Shown here: one piece after another, positions 8,477 through 18,752 of the stretch | How positions within the stretch are numbered: position 1 is the first letter of the stretch | Layout of the letters: each line of letters starts with the position of its first letter | Assembly (NCBI GenBank): GCA_028691405.1 | Contig: JAQUZI010000007.1 | Span: 1-20,054, forward strand | Length of the DNA: 20,054 nt | Source: Minisyncoccota bacterium | Lineage (GTDB): Bacteria; Patescibacteriota; Minisyncoccia; UBA6257; JAKLIH01 | Reading direction: 5' to 3' | Position numbers and translations under genes: made by a program | Notes under the pieces: generated by a model | Seen by the model: the letters and a program-made list of their open reading frames with translations, nothing else | Told to the model about the DNA's origin: nothing | Database searches by the model: none

Positions 8477-8938
8477 CTAGTTTAACAAAACAATAGCAAG
8501 ATTTAAGATTGATGCAAAAGAAATTCAGGCAAGATAAGGAAGTAACAATATACTTGCGGTTTTATTAATCTTAATAAACTCTTTGTAAGTAAGAAAAACT
8601 AAAGCAATTAAGACAAGAATATTAATAAAGGCTAAAAGTGGATTTTGAAGATAGAAAAAAGTGAAAGATCATAAAAAGTTAAAAATCAATTGGGTAATAA
8701 AAAGAATTATTGCTTTTATATTTTTCTTTGGTTGAATTAAAATGAGATATAGTGATATAGCCATTAAGAAAAACAATAATGTTCATACAGGAGCAAAAAC
8801 TCAATTTGGCGGATTGAAGAATGGCTTGTTAATATTTGCATATCAGCCATTAATGGCCGGCATTGTTACTTGAGATCCAAAAAATGATGTTGAAAAACAA
8901 ATAACAATTGATAAAACAAATCAAAGTATTTTTTTCAT
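8477..8938 (-). CDS. tspO: TspO/MBR-family membrane protein, 153 aa
   Basis: TspO is a five-helix membrane protein (translocator protein/benzodiazepine-receptor family) that binds porphyrins and is linked to tetrapyrrole and stress responses in other bacteria. The gene has no long frame under the standard code, because many UGA codons fall at the family's characteristic tryptophans: INGWYANINKP, FFNPPNWVFAPVWTLLF, FNFLWSFTFF and LPYLAWISFASILN. Read with UGA=Trp it runs from ATG at 8938 to TAG, with five predicted membrane helices and the normal family length of about 150-160. It lies 30 bases after dnaB and 41 before ackA, probably in the same transcript. What it binds here is unknown. Confidence 0.9.
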
Positions 8939-8968
8939 ATGTTTTTATTAATATTTTTATTAAAATGT

Positions 8969-11794
8969 TTAATTATCACTAAAATCAATATCTTCTTCTT
9001 TTTCTAGTTCTTCAGGAGTTGGTCCATATTCATTATCAGTTGATTGATTCTCTGGTGGGACAAAAGAATTGTAATCAAGATTTTCATCAGGTGGATTAAA
9101 GTCGTTTGATATATTAGTTGTTTCTAAATTGCGGAAGCTAGCGCAGTTATTTTCAAAATATAATTTAACACTACCAGTAGCGCCATTACGATGTTTGGCA
9201 ATAATTACTTCAGCCACATTAGCGTTTTCAGTTGTTTTTCTGTATTTGTCTTCCCTATATAATAACATAACTACGTCCGCATCTTGTTCAATCGAATTTT
9301 CAAGAATTATATCATTAGCAATAAAGTTATGTAATTTAGGTACAGTAATATCAAACACTTCTTCTACTTTTAGTTTTTTTATTGAAACAACTTGATCTCA
9401 GTAAATATTAGAGTTAACCATATTATCAATAAGTGGAGATTTTAAAGCTTGAGCAATTTTTGTTATCATCGCTTTACTAATACCAATCTTGAATAAACCT
9501 TCTTTGCTTTTTCTTGTATTAATTAATTTTTTAAATTCTTTTCATTCAATATTTTTAGATATTAAAATTGGCTCTATCATTAATTTTCAAGTTTCTTTTG
9601 GCCAAAGATCGGTGTTTGGATTGGCAACAATTGTTTTACAATGTTTTATTAATTCAGCAACTATCTCACCTCTTTTTCCAAAACAACCAATTTGTTTTAA
9701 AAATTTTAGATGATTTTCACTACCATAAATTGTAACAGTGTAACAAATTCTGTAATTTCCTTTCTTTTTTTCAGTAATTGTACTTTTAATACCTAGTCTT
9801 AAAAGTAGATGTTTAACACCTCAAGCTAAATCATAGCTAGTTGAGCTATAAAATATGGCTGGCTCTCGATGTGTTTTAACAGATTTTTTATAGCTAATGT
9901 TTCCGTCAGTAGCTCAAAGATGTTTTAAAAACAAAGCAATATTTTTATCATCTAAACTAAAAACTTTGGAAGGAAGTTTTTTATCATAAGAATCAACTCT
10001 TTCAATATTTAAATTATTGAATCAAGTTGTAATAGGATGAACAGTATTGTGTGTTAAATGATTTGGGCTAGTTAGATATACATGTCATCAATTTTTTTGT
10101 TTAATTATCCTTGCTTTAATTCCAAATAATTTTTTAGCGGTTTTAGATACTATTTCAATGTTTTTTGGATCAGCACTGATATAATGATATGGTTGGTTTG
10201 GCAAAATACAACCATCACCAAGCAAATGAGCTAAAAGAATAATTTCTTCTTTCTTCATTTCATTTTTTGGGTTTGATATTTTTAATTCTCTTGGTGTTGC
10301 AATAAAATCACCGGTTTTTAATTCATCTAACCTTGTTCAACCACTAACCTTCCAAAAAGGATGATTGGCAGATGCTTTTATTTTATTACCACTTCTAAGT
10401 TTCAATTCATATATCATTTTTTTGCCACTTGAAAAAGCTTTGCTAACTTGTTTTGATGTAATGGATCAATCATGGTCTAGTGAGTTTACTGATATTTTTT
10501 CTTTTGAATTTACTAAATCTTTTATTGGAATTAATTCTCCGGTATCAGATTTCATAATTAAACTATCGCCAGCTAAACATCCTGTTTCACGGAGGTCAGA
10601 TAATTTAGGTACAGGAGGAATTCTTTGTTCAACGCTACGAGATAATTGAGATAAAGCAATAACAGGAACATTTAATTCACGAGCAATGATTTTCATTGCT
10701 TTTGATATTTCAGTGTATTGTTGGACGGAATTAATATAGTTTGAAGTAGTACCAATTAATTGCAAGTAGTCAATGATAATTAAATCTAAACCATGTTCAG
10801 CCATTAATCTTCTGGCTTTAGTTCTGATTTGTAAAGCAGTTAACCCAGGCGTATCATCAATAAATATTTTAGTTTCAGATAATCGAGCTAAAGCATCATG
10901 CAGTAATGTGTAATCATTAAATTCTCCTTGAGATGAAAGAAAGCCAGTTCTAATTTTTCATAAATTAACATTAGCTTCAGCGGCAATAAAACGATCAACT
11001 AATTGATCGGCAGACATTTCTAAACTAAAAATAGCAACTTTATTACCATTTAAAGCTGTATGTCTAGCAATATCTAAAGCAAAAGATGATTTACCAATAG
11101 ATGGTCTAGCGCCGACAACAATCATGTCTGATTTTTGTAAGCCACTCAAAAGATTGTCTAATTGTGAAAATCCGGTAGTGATACCTCTTAATCTTCCTCC
11201 ATTTTTTTGTAAATTATCAATTCTTTCAAAAGCTTCAACTAAACCAGATTTAATATCAACAAAATTTTTTTCAATTTTCTTTTTAGCAATTTTAAAAATT
11301 AATTGTTCAGCTTGGTCTAACACGGTATCAACATCATCATCTTCATTTAAGCCGAGTCTACCGATTTCATATGAAGCAGCAATTAGATCTCTTAATATTC
11401 TTTTACGATGAATAATATTAGCATATTCTTCACAGTTGTAACTTGAAGGGGTTTTATTAACAAGAGAAGCTAAATAACTAGCACCACCAATTTCAGGTAA
11501 TAAATCCTTTTCTTTTAAACGATTGGTAATTGTCATAACATCAATTGGTTTGCCTTTTTCAAATAATTCAATAATAACAGAATAAATTTTTCTGTTTTCA
11601 TAACGATAGAAATCTTCATCAAGCAAAATATCAGCTACTCTGGTAATAGTATTTTTATCTAAGATTAAAGTTCCAAGTAATGTTTCTTCTAATTCAATAT
11701 TTTGTGGAGGTAGTTTACCTTCGGCTTCTAAAGATTTAAATAGATTGGTATAATCAGTATTGTCTTTTTTGTATTTGTAATTTTGATTAGACAT
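8969..11794 (-). CDS. dnaB: Replicative DNA helicase DnaB containing an intein, 941-aa precursor
   Basis: DnaB is the hexameric ATP-driven helicase that unwinds the replication fork. The N-terminal domain (residues about 30-130, QNIELEETLLGTLILD) is followed by the RecA-like ATPase domain. Walker A is GARPSIGKSSFALDIA (about 228-243) and Walker B LDLIIIDYLQL (about 330). SQLSRSVEQR and KLSDLRETG come next. After residue 405 a 428-aa intein interrupts the gene at the SIEQDAD site. The helicase resumes with SIEQDADVVMLLYRE and AKHRNGATGSVKL, ending in an acidic tail (EELEKEEDIDFSDN). Removal of the intein leaves a 513-aa helicase of normal size. One UGA in the N-extein (NVNLWKIRTG) and ten in the intein are read as Trp; stop is TAA. 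It starts 10 bases after cysS. Confidence 0.95.
9296..10579 (-). mobile_element. DnaB intein with LAGLIDADG homing endonuclease, 428 aa
   Basis: The splicing N-terminus is Cys1 in CLAGDSLIM. Block B is SANHPFW, and the last blocks are EVFDITVP and HNFIANDIILEN followed by Ser+1 of the extein. The insertion site (RETG/SIEQDAD) and sequence match the well-known Synechocystis and Rhodothermus DnaB inteins; SNIYWDQVVSI and VEEVFDITVP are especially close to the Synechocystis one. Between the splicing blocks are two LAGLIDADG-type motifs, HLLGDGCI and HLWATDGNI, with both acidic residues kept, so the endonuclease may be active. The residue before the terminal Asn is Glu instead of the usual His. 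The intein contains ten UGA and two UGG Trp codons. Confidence 0.93.
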
Positions 11795-11804
11795 TTATTT
11801 GTTT

Positions 11805-13253
11805 TTATTGTTTTTTTGAAATGGTATAAAATGTTTGATAATCATTTATTTGATAACCTAAGTCTAATATATTATCTCGTATTTTGTCTGATTCTTTAAA
11901 TTTCTTTTGGTTTTTTAATATATATCTTTTCCAAGCCAAGAAACGTATTTTTATTGGTATTCTTGGTTTTTTATGATTTAGTATTTTTAAACCTAAGATA
12001 TCATCAAAGTTTTTTAATACAGATATAACTTCATTTGGATCAAAGGAATAAATGTCTTTATTAACAGTTGATATCATATTTCATAATGTTTCTAAAGCTT
12101 TTGGTGAATTTAAATCATCATTAAAGGCATTAATAAAATCAGTTTCAAAGTTTTTTAATATGATAAAGTTTTGTTTTGTATTTTTAAAAAGTTTTCTTTT
12201 AAATATTTTTATTCTTTTAAGCGCTTGTATTTTTTCAGCAAATTGATATAGGTTATTTAAAGCATTGTTTGAAGCATTAATTGCCTCCATTGAAAAATCA
12301 GCTGTTTTGCGATAGTAGGTATTTAAAACAAATAACCTATAAGCAAGTGGGTTTATATTTTGATCAATAACATCTTTTATGCGATAAAAATTACCAGTTG
12401 ATTTTGACATTTTTTCAGAATTTTGAAGCAAAAATCCAAAATGAATTCAATATTTAGATAATTTTTTACCAGTAACACCTATAGCTTGAGCTATTTCGTT
12501 TGGATGATGAACGGGAATGTGATCTCAACCACCACAATGAACTTCAAAATATTTTCCAAGGTGTTTTGTGGCAATACTTACACATTCGGTATGCCAGCCA
12601 GGAAAGCCAATTCCTCATGGTGATTTTCATTCCATTTGCCTTTTTTCATCTTTTGGAGAGAATTTTCATAAAGCGAAATCGGTTGGATTTTTCTTTTCAG
12701 AAGCATTTTCAATACGATCATCACTTTTTAAATCATCTTTGTTTTGATTGAATAATGTTTTATAGCAATCTATTTTTGAAGTATCAAAATAGATACCATC
12801 ACTAATTTTATAGGTATAGCCTTTAGCTTCTAATTTTTTTATCATTTTTATCTGATCTTTTATGTAATGAGAAGCTGGTGCCAAAATATTTGGCCTATCA
12901 ATATTTAATTGTTTTAAATTTCATAAAAAATCTTTGGTGTAGAAATTAGCAATTTGATATACAGTTTTGTTTTCTTTTTTGGCTTGACGTTCTATTTTGT
13001 CTTCCCCGGTATCACTATCAGATGATAAATGACCAATGTCAGTAACATTCATTACATGCTCAATTAAATAACCATTTTTTGATAACACTCTTTTAAAAAT
13101 ATCTTCAAAAATATATGTGCGTAAATGGCCAATATGAGTATAGTTATATACTGTTGGTCCACAGGTATACATACCGATTAAATAAGGTTTATCTATTGGC
13201 TTAAATTCTTCAACTTCCCCACTTAGAGAGTTGTGTATTTTTATTGGTGTCAT
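11805..13253 (-). CDS. cysS: Cysteinyl-tRNA synthetase, 482 aa
   Basis: This class I aminoacyl-tRNA synthetase charges tRNA-Cys. It shows MYTCGPTVYNYTHIGHLRTY with the zinc-ligand Cys and HIGH motif, VMNVTDIGHL, KNPTDFALWKF, GFPGWHTECVSI, HCGGWDHIPVHHPNEIAQ with further zinc ligands, and the KMSKS loop EKMSKSTGNF. A C-terminal helical anticodon-binding region includes IRFLAWKRYILKN. Seven UGA codons are read as Trp, including SPWG and YWIHFGF, where Trp is typical of the family. Under the standard code the gene would look like five fragments. The ATG is 2 bases after the CorA-like stop. No Shine-Dalgarno is visible. Confidence 0.96.
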
Positions 13254-13255
13254 GA

Positions 13256-14185
13256 TTAAATTAATTTATTTCTTTTTAAGTATCAGTAAATTAAAACAGA
13301 TGGAATTAAAGCAACGATAAAAATTATATATGAATCATATGGTCTACCGACAAATGGCAATCAATTAGTATTTGTTTGGTATCAACTAATTAAAAGTAAT
13401 GTTGGCCAAGCTATAAATGATATAATTGTATAAATTTTAGTCAAAGCATTAATATTATTATTAATTAATGTATAGAGAGTTTCTTCTAAAGATTCGAGTA
13501 AAGCATAATGATGTTCAATATTATTTCAAACTCTTTTACTGTCATTAATTAAATCAAGCAAATATGGTTTAGCATCTTGGCCTCAAAATTCTTCACCTTT
13601 GTAGCCAATACTGGTTAATGAATTTTGCAAGGTCATAAATATTCTTTTGAAACCTAATAAATCACGCTTAATTATTAGGGTTGAGTAAATAAGTTTTTGA
13701 TTATTGTTAGAGGCATCCATATCAAATACATTTTCTTCTAAATCTACAATCTTTTTTTCAATATGATGTAATTGACGACGAGAAAAACTTAACATTGTTT
13801 GAATAATGTGGTAGAAAGTTTCATAAGTTGTACTGCCAATATATTCCTCTTTTTCTTCTTTGTTACATATTTCACATGTTTCGATAAATTCATCTATAGG
13901 AATAAATAATTCGCAATATTTTACAGTAATGATAAATTGTTTGTAAATGATAATATCTAATTCAACTGGATTTGTTTTTTTAGTTTCTTCATCTCATATT
14001 GGAAAATACAAAACGCTATAAAAACAATCTTTATAAAATTCCATTTTATTGCCACTTGATTTTTTTTGAATTTGCTCTACAATTTTTTTAGGAATTTTTA
14101 ATTCTTTTTCTAAAACATTTAGATCCTCTCCGGTAGGAGAAGTTATATCAATTCAAGTTACGTTGTTACTTAATAATTCTTTCAT
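13256..14185 (-). CDS. CorA-like divalent-cation transporter without a GMN motif, 309 aa
   Basis: The protein has the CorA layout: a soluble N-terminal domain (NVTWIDITSPTGEDL at the start, then FYSVLYFPIWDEE and VELDIIIYKQFIITVKY). A long helical region follows (about 130-245, SFSRRQLHHIEKKIVDLEE), then two C-terminal membrane helices (about 252-268 and 286-303) and a basic tail. CorA proteins are pentameric Mg/Co/Ni channels whose selectivity loop after helix 1 carries YGMN. Here the corresponding loop reads ISWYQTNTNWLPF, keeping only Tyr and Asn. At least five UGA codons are Trp, three of them around the membrane helices, so the gene is shattered under the standard code. It is the first gene of the cluster behind the 14213-14241 promoter. 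Ion specificity is uncertain. Confidence 0.82.
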
Positions 14186-14212
14186 GGTAATATTTTAAAG
14201 TTTAATAACTAA

Positions 14213-14241
14213 ATTTTAGCAATTTTTTAATTTTTTGTCAA
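14213..14241 (-). promoter_or_regulatory. Promoter of the corA-like/cysS/dnaB/tspO/ackA cluster
   Basis: TTGACA (14236-14241), a 17-base spacer and TAAAAT (14213-14218) on the minus strand, 27 bases before the ATG of the CorA-like gene. It lies downstream of the rplU terminator. The following genes have gaps of 2, 10, 30 and 41 bases, consistent with one transcript. Confidence 0.78.
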
Positions 14242-14281
14242 AAAAGTTATTATATGTTTTTAAACAGGTTTTTAAACAATT

Positions 14282-14309
14282 AAAAAACGGCCGATAAGGG
14301 CCATTTTTT
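14282..14309 (-). terminator. Rho-independent terminator after rplU
   Basis: The minus strand reads AAAAAATGGCC, a 6-base loop, GGCCGTTTTTT. The G/C core of four pairs is extended by a U-G and A-T pairs and ends in a T-run. It begins two bases after the rplU stop codon. The A-run on the other arm would let it work in both directions. Confidence 0.88.
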
Positions 14310-14310
14310 G

Positions 14311-14622
14311 TTAAGCAATGGAAGTAATTTTTACTTTCGCTTTGATTTGACGATGTCCAATTGTTTTTCGATATCTTGTTTTATTCTTGTATTTTCTAAT
14401 TATAACCTTTTTGTCTTTTTTTATTTCAGTGACAATTCCCTTTACAGCAACATCTTTAACAGTTGGTGTGCCAACTTTAACATTGTTTTCGTCAAAGGCT
14501 AACAAAACATTATCAAAAGAAATCTCGTCGTTTTCATTAACGTCTTTGATTTTCTCTATTTTTATTACATCATCTTTGCTGACAATATATTGTTTTCCAC
14601 CAGTTTTAATAATAGCTTTCAT
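14311..14622 (-). CDS. rplU: Ribosomal protein bL21, 103 aa
   Basis: bL21 is a small 50S subunit protein that binds 23S rRNA domain I. MKAIIKTGGKQYIV at the N-terminus, the VGTPTVKD segment and the basic C-terminal YKNKTRYRKTIGHRQIKAKVKI are diagnostic, and the length of 103 is the family norm. It contains no UGA. It stands alone between its own promoter and terminator; the usual partner rpmA (bL27) does not follow. Confidence 0.97.
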   Translation of the reverse strand: MKAIIKTGGKQYIVSKDDVIKIEKIKDVNENDEISFDNVLLAFDENNVKVGTPTVKDVAVKGIVTEIKKDKKVIIRKYKNKTRYRKTIGHRQIKAKVKITSIA

Positions 14623-14651
14623 AATCTAAATTTAATTATTTTATTTGTGAT

Positions 14652-14680
14652 ATATTAACATATTTATTATGTTTTTGCAA
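14652..14680 (-). promoter_or_regulatory. Probable promoter of rplU
   Basis: TTGCAA (14675-14680), a 17-base spacer and TAATAT (14652-14657) on the minus strand, 29 bases before the ATG. Both boxes deviate from consensus, but the spacing is exact. It starts 9 bases below the upstream gene's TAG, and I see no terminator between them. Confidence 0.5.
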
Positions 14681-14688
14681 GCATTTGT

Positions 14689-15552
14689 CTATCTAGTAGT
14701 TCTGTATTTGTAATCTTCAATTATTTCTTTATCTGTGTTTGGCATGCAGTTATACTTGCAAATTTCATACGCATCTTCCATAGTTGTGGCTTTAAATTCA
14801 GCACTTCCTGTTGAAAGATAGCATTTACCTTCGGAGTAATTGCAATTAAATCCGGTATAACCAGCGTATTCATTAGGTAAAGCTTGGGTGCATTTTCTTA
14901 ATGTATCAAACTCGCCAGTTGGGGTTGGTACACATTTACCATTAGATTGTGTAAATTTTATACTACCATTTGATCCTGATTTATTGGTACAATCGTCTCA
15001 AGATATATATCCAGAATAAGCGCCAGTATTATCTCAAGCACATTTCTTAGTACCGCTGTTATAGATATATACATTTTTAATAGGTTTACATTTTTGACCA
15101 CATTCATCTATTGTCATATATGCATTTTGTAATAATAATGTAGGAGTAGTATCTCCTCATAACATACCAGATTTACATACGCCATCAGTAGCATCACAAT
15201 AATATGTTACTTTGTCATAGCAGTTTGATCAACAGCTATCGTAATTATTGTATTTTCCTCGAAAATCACGTGTGCATTGGCCAATAGTTTCATTACAGTA
15301 CCATTGGTATCTTAATTTTGAACATTGTGCTTGGCATTGTTTTTCATCTAAATATTCAGGTGATGTTTCATCAACTTCACATATGCCAGCATATCGATCA
15401 CAAGTATATCCTTTTTTATTATTTGTAAGATTAGCAAATAAATTATCATTTAAAAATGAAACGGGGTTTGAATTTTGGAAACATATAAGTATTACTAATA
15501 ATACTAGTATAGATATAATAATATAGATATGTTTTTGGATAAATTTAGTCAT
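14689..15552 (-). CDS. Membrane-anchored Cys-repeat protein, 287 aa, unknown function
   Basis: A short N-terminus (MTKFIQKH) leads into one transmembrane helix (about residues 9-28), so the rest is likely exported and anchored. The outside part has about 20 cysteines in roughly six degenerate repeats. The recurring unit is aromatic-x-Cys, about five residues, Gly-x-Cys, 11-25 residues with an aromatic, then Cys, usually three residues, and Cys (YTCDRYAGIC, WYCNETIGQC, YYCDATDGVC, FNCNYSEGKC). I have seen this style of repeat in hypothetical CPR surface proteins but know no function. Three UGA codons (DSCWSN, MLWGD and two near KCAWDN/YISWDD) are Trp. ATG at 15552 is preferred to an in-frame GTG nine bases upstream, since it follows the previous stop as TAATATG. 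Stop is TAG. Confidence 0.8.
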
Positions 15553-15553
15553 A

Positions 15554-18500
15554 TTATTCACAGCTAAAAGTTATGTTTGTTAATATATTATTGTGCTCAT
15601 TTGACTCTTCTTCTAAATTATCTGGGTCAACAACACAAGCGATTTTAGTATTTGATTTGATGGCAGGTAAAATATTAGTTGTTGCGTATTGTACAGTATC
15701 AGTTAAACGGCAATCAAAGGTTGCTTTAAGTGTTGTTGTAGAATTTGCATTTAAAGGTTTGTAAGCATGGAATAAAAAGTTTCCAATATTTTCACCGGTT
15801 CCATTACCTAATCTGTTACATCGAACAAGAACTTCAGATGTTTCAGTTTTTGTTTTAAATATTTGTTCGCCAATATTTGTTACATCAATTGTAACTTCTC
15901 TTTTGTTATTTTGTACTTGGCCTAGTTGAAAATTACTTAATGTTAAATCGGTATAATATTTAGGATTTCTTTTACTGGTAGGAGTTTCATCTCTTAAAGG
16001 CTCTTCAATGCATAAAGTTCTTGAATTGCTTTGTATTTTAGAGCTTATACCAGATCCAGAATATATATTACCTGTTTTTAAATGATCTGATCTTCATCCT
16101 GAACTATAGATATTGTGTGTGTCTTGAAAGCTCTGGTATCCGAATACAACTGATGAAGCTGAATCAACTCCAATACATTTTTGATTTGGTGAATCAGCAC
16201 GACAACTAAATGGTTGATAATATTTACTACCAAGGTCAATATTATAATACATGCCTTTTGGTTTGTTAATTACACTGTAATCAATATTACCAGCATTACT
16301 GATATAGTTTGATAATCTGCTTGTATATCTTGTATCAGCGATAAGTGGTATACTTAAAATTCCTGTTCCTGGGTAAGCGTTTGAATGATAGTTTTCTTTA
16401 TATTGACCAAAGTTTCAAATATCACCACCGTTTTCTATACTTTCGATATATAAATGATTTCAATCAAAAGACATTAATTTTCCGTCTAAATCCCTATATG
16501 GTAATGATGAATATTTACTGACCTCGTTTTTAAACTTAGCAATACTTGGTGTTATATATATGAGCTCTTCTGTTTTTGGATCAATTCAATAGAAGTTTGT
16601 AGGGCATTCTGTCTTGCCTTTTGCTGGTTTGTCGTAAGTCAAAAACATTCTCATATAATTTCCAGAGGTTGGTTTTTTAACAACCTGAACATTGTAATTA
16701 TTTACACTGCCAATTAAATATTCTTTTTCTTTGTTACTGTCATAAAAATATAATTTATAATTAATGTTATAACTTCCAGGTTTGTTAAAAGATCAATACA
16801 AATCTCTTTGACCAAAAACACCATTATTTAAATTTGAATTATAATCATAGAAATCCCTTTTCATATAAACAACGTTTTGTATTTTAGGATATTTATCAAT
16901 GGTTGTGTAAAATGCATTTCAATTATTAGCTAATACATTTTTAAAATGATCAAAAAGTGAAAATACGTCTGTGTCATGAAAACGAGGGATTAGAGAACGA
17001 GTAATAGTGCCAACTCATCTATCTAAAGATTGTAACAAAATATGCTGTACATTTGTATTAGTTTGAATGTCTATTTTAGGGTTATATATTATATTTTGAC
17101 TATTTAAACAATCTTTTCGACAATAAAGAGGATTGGACGAATTACTTTCTTCAAAATGACACTTACCATCGCCGCAATATATTTCAGGTATAGTTTTTGG
17201 TACTGATAAACCGTAATTAGGTTTTCCATTAGAATAATGAGCAAGTACAGTCTCTTTGCTATTTAAAATTTTTCCATTTTCGTCAACAAAACTACTACTG
17301 CCATATTTATAATTACCAACTATTGTATCTAAATATTGATCTAATATATCGCCTGATCAATAACCTCTTAGTGTTAAATCTTTATTATTGTCAATTAATT
17401 CTCTTACAAAAGGAGGCATATTAATTACATGAATTTTTACTGGATCACCAACAACAATTTCTTTTGGCAATACTTCTAAATCTAACTTTAATGGATTTCG
17501 AATTAATGCATCCATTTCTGATTGAGCAAATTTTGTAACTTTAGTTGGTGTTCCTCTGGTTGTAGTAACCCTTCCATTGACTGCAAAGGTGTTCTGATCA
17601 CCTTCTTCACTACAAAATTGTTTGCATTCTTCTTCAGTTGAATAAATCATAGTACTTTGAGGTAACTCTTCTAAAGTATACCCGGCAATGCTATATACAA
17701 TTTTATTGAATATAGTTTTTGTTTTTTTGATTTTTTGACAAACACATCTATTAAGTAATCTTTGAGCTGGATAGCATGTTCAACCACTTGTTCAATATTG
17801 ATTGCTGTGTAAATATTTTTCAGCTCCAGTTGTTACATTATTAGTGTTTTCAGTATTTTCTGTTTCATCAACATTAAATGAAATCCAATCTTCCGAAGTG
17901 CTAGCTATTTCTTCCCCAACAATTTCTACACTACAATTAGTGCTAGAAATATTACCAATACTATCAATTACTTTAAGGCTAACACTTTGATCACCTGGTT
18001 TGTTAAAAGAGGCTTTGAGTGTTTTATCATTGTATTTGCTTTCATTATTTCATATATATTTATATGGTGGATTACCTCCTAATATTTGAGAGATAAACAA
18101 AACCGATTCTCCCGTATTTACTTTTTTAGGAAAAGGAAGGCATAATGTTTGGAATATGGAAGTAGTGTTTGTTGAAGTTTGTTGATTAATTAAATTACTA
18201 TCAAAAGAATAAAAGAATTTACAGAATTCTTGTCGGGTAAAACTATCAATTTTACCGGGAGAATTGATATTTAAATATTTTTGTAAATTTTTTACAGCAT
18301 TTTCAGTTTTATAACCATAGTAACCAGTAACTAATTTTTCAGGATAAATATTAGGAATTGATCTTAGAAAATATTGGACAAATTTAATTTCTTTTTTAGG
18401 ATATTCGCTTGGATTTTCTAAATCAGATCTAAAAGGACATAATGTATAATTTGAGCATATAATATTAACAATAGTATTATCAACAACACCATCTTGATTA

Positions 18501-18751
18501 AGATTGTATTGTTTTTTTAAACTATTAATAGCTGCGGTTGTTAGTTTTCCGTAATAACCAGTAATGGGTCCATCGTACAAGTCATTAATGTATAGGATCG
18601 ATTGTAATCTAATAATATCAGCTTTGTCTTGGCTTGTCTGACTTGCAATTGTTAAATTATTTAAATTCAAAGGACACTCAGCTTTTACAAGACCAAAAGA
18701 TAAAAACAAAAAAATAAACGATAATATTAAAATTAAATTTCTTTTTGACAT
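15554..18751 (-). CDS. Secreted multidomain protein with peptidoglycan-binding, PKD-like and CARDB domains, 1065 aa
   Basis: A signal peptide (residues 1-24, ending LVKA before ECPL) is followed by two PG_binding_1-like repeats. These lie at about 45-99 (IIRLQSILYINDLYDGPITG, GYYGKLTTAAINSLK) and 121-177 (VTGYYGYKTENAVKNLQKYL), the type that binds peptidoglycan. A PKD/Ig-like domain (about 201-283) has GGNPPYKYIW and KPGDQSVSLKVID. Next come a Cys-rich stretch with STEEECKQFC, a long unassigned middle with a YCGDGKCHFEES motif near 523, and a second strand-rich part (FNKPGSYNINYKL). A C-terminal CARDB-like domain (about 940-1065) has TIDVTNIG and CVVDPDNLEEESNEHNN. I traced the frame nearly end to end: only UGA codons, all read as Trp, interrupt it, and it ends TAA one base before the next gene. 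It likely coats or crosses the cell wall; an adhesin role is inference. Confidence 0.87.
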
Positions 18752-18752
18752 T

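Noticed and set aside
4366..13253. Transketolase, cysS and dnaB as pseudogenes or frameshifted genes
   Set aside because: Every interruption is a UGA in the same frame, with conserved sequence continuing on both sides. No frame change is needed anywhere.
14308..14629. Two plus-strand frames opposite rplU
   Set aside because: They lie wholly within the bL21 gene on the other strand and have no promoter or ribosome-binding site.
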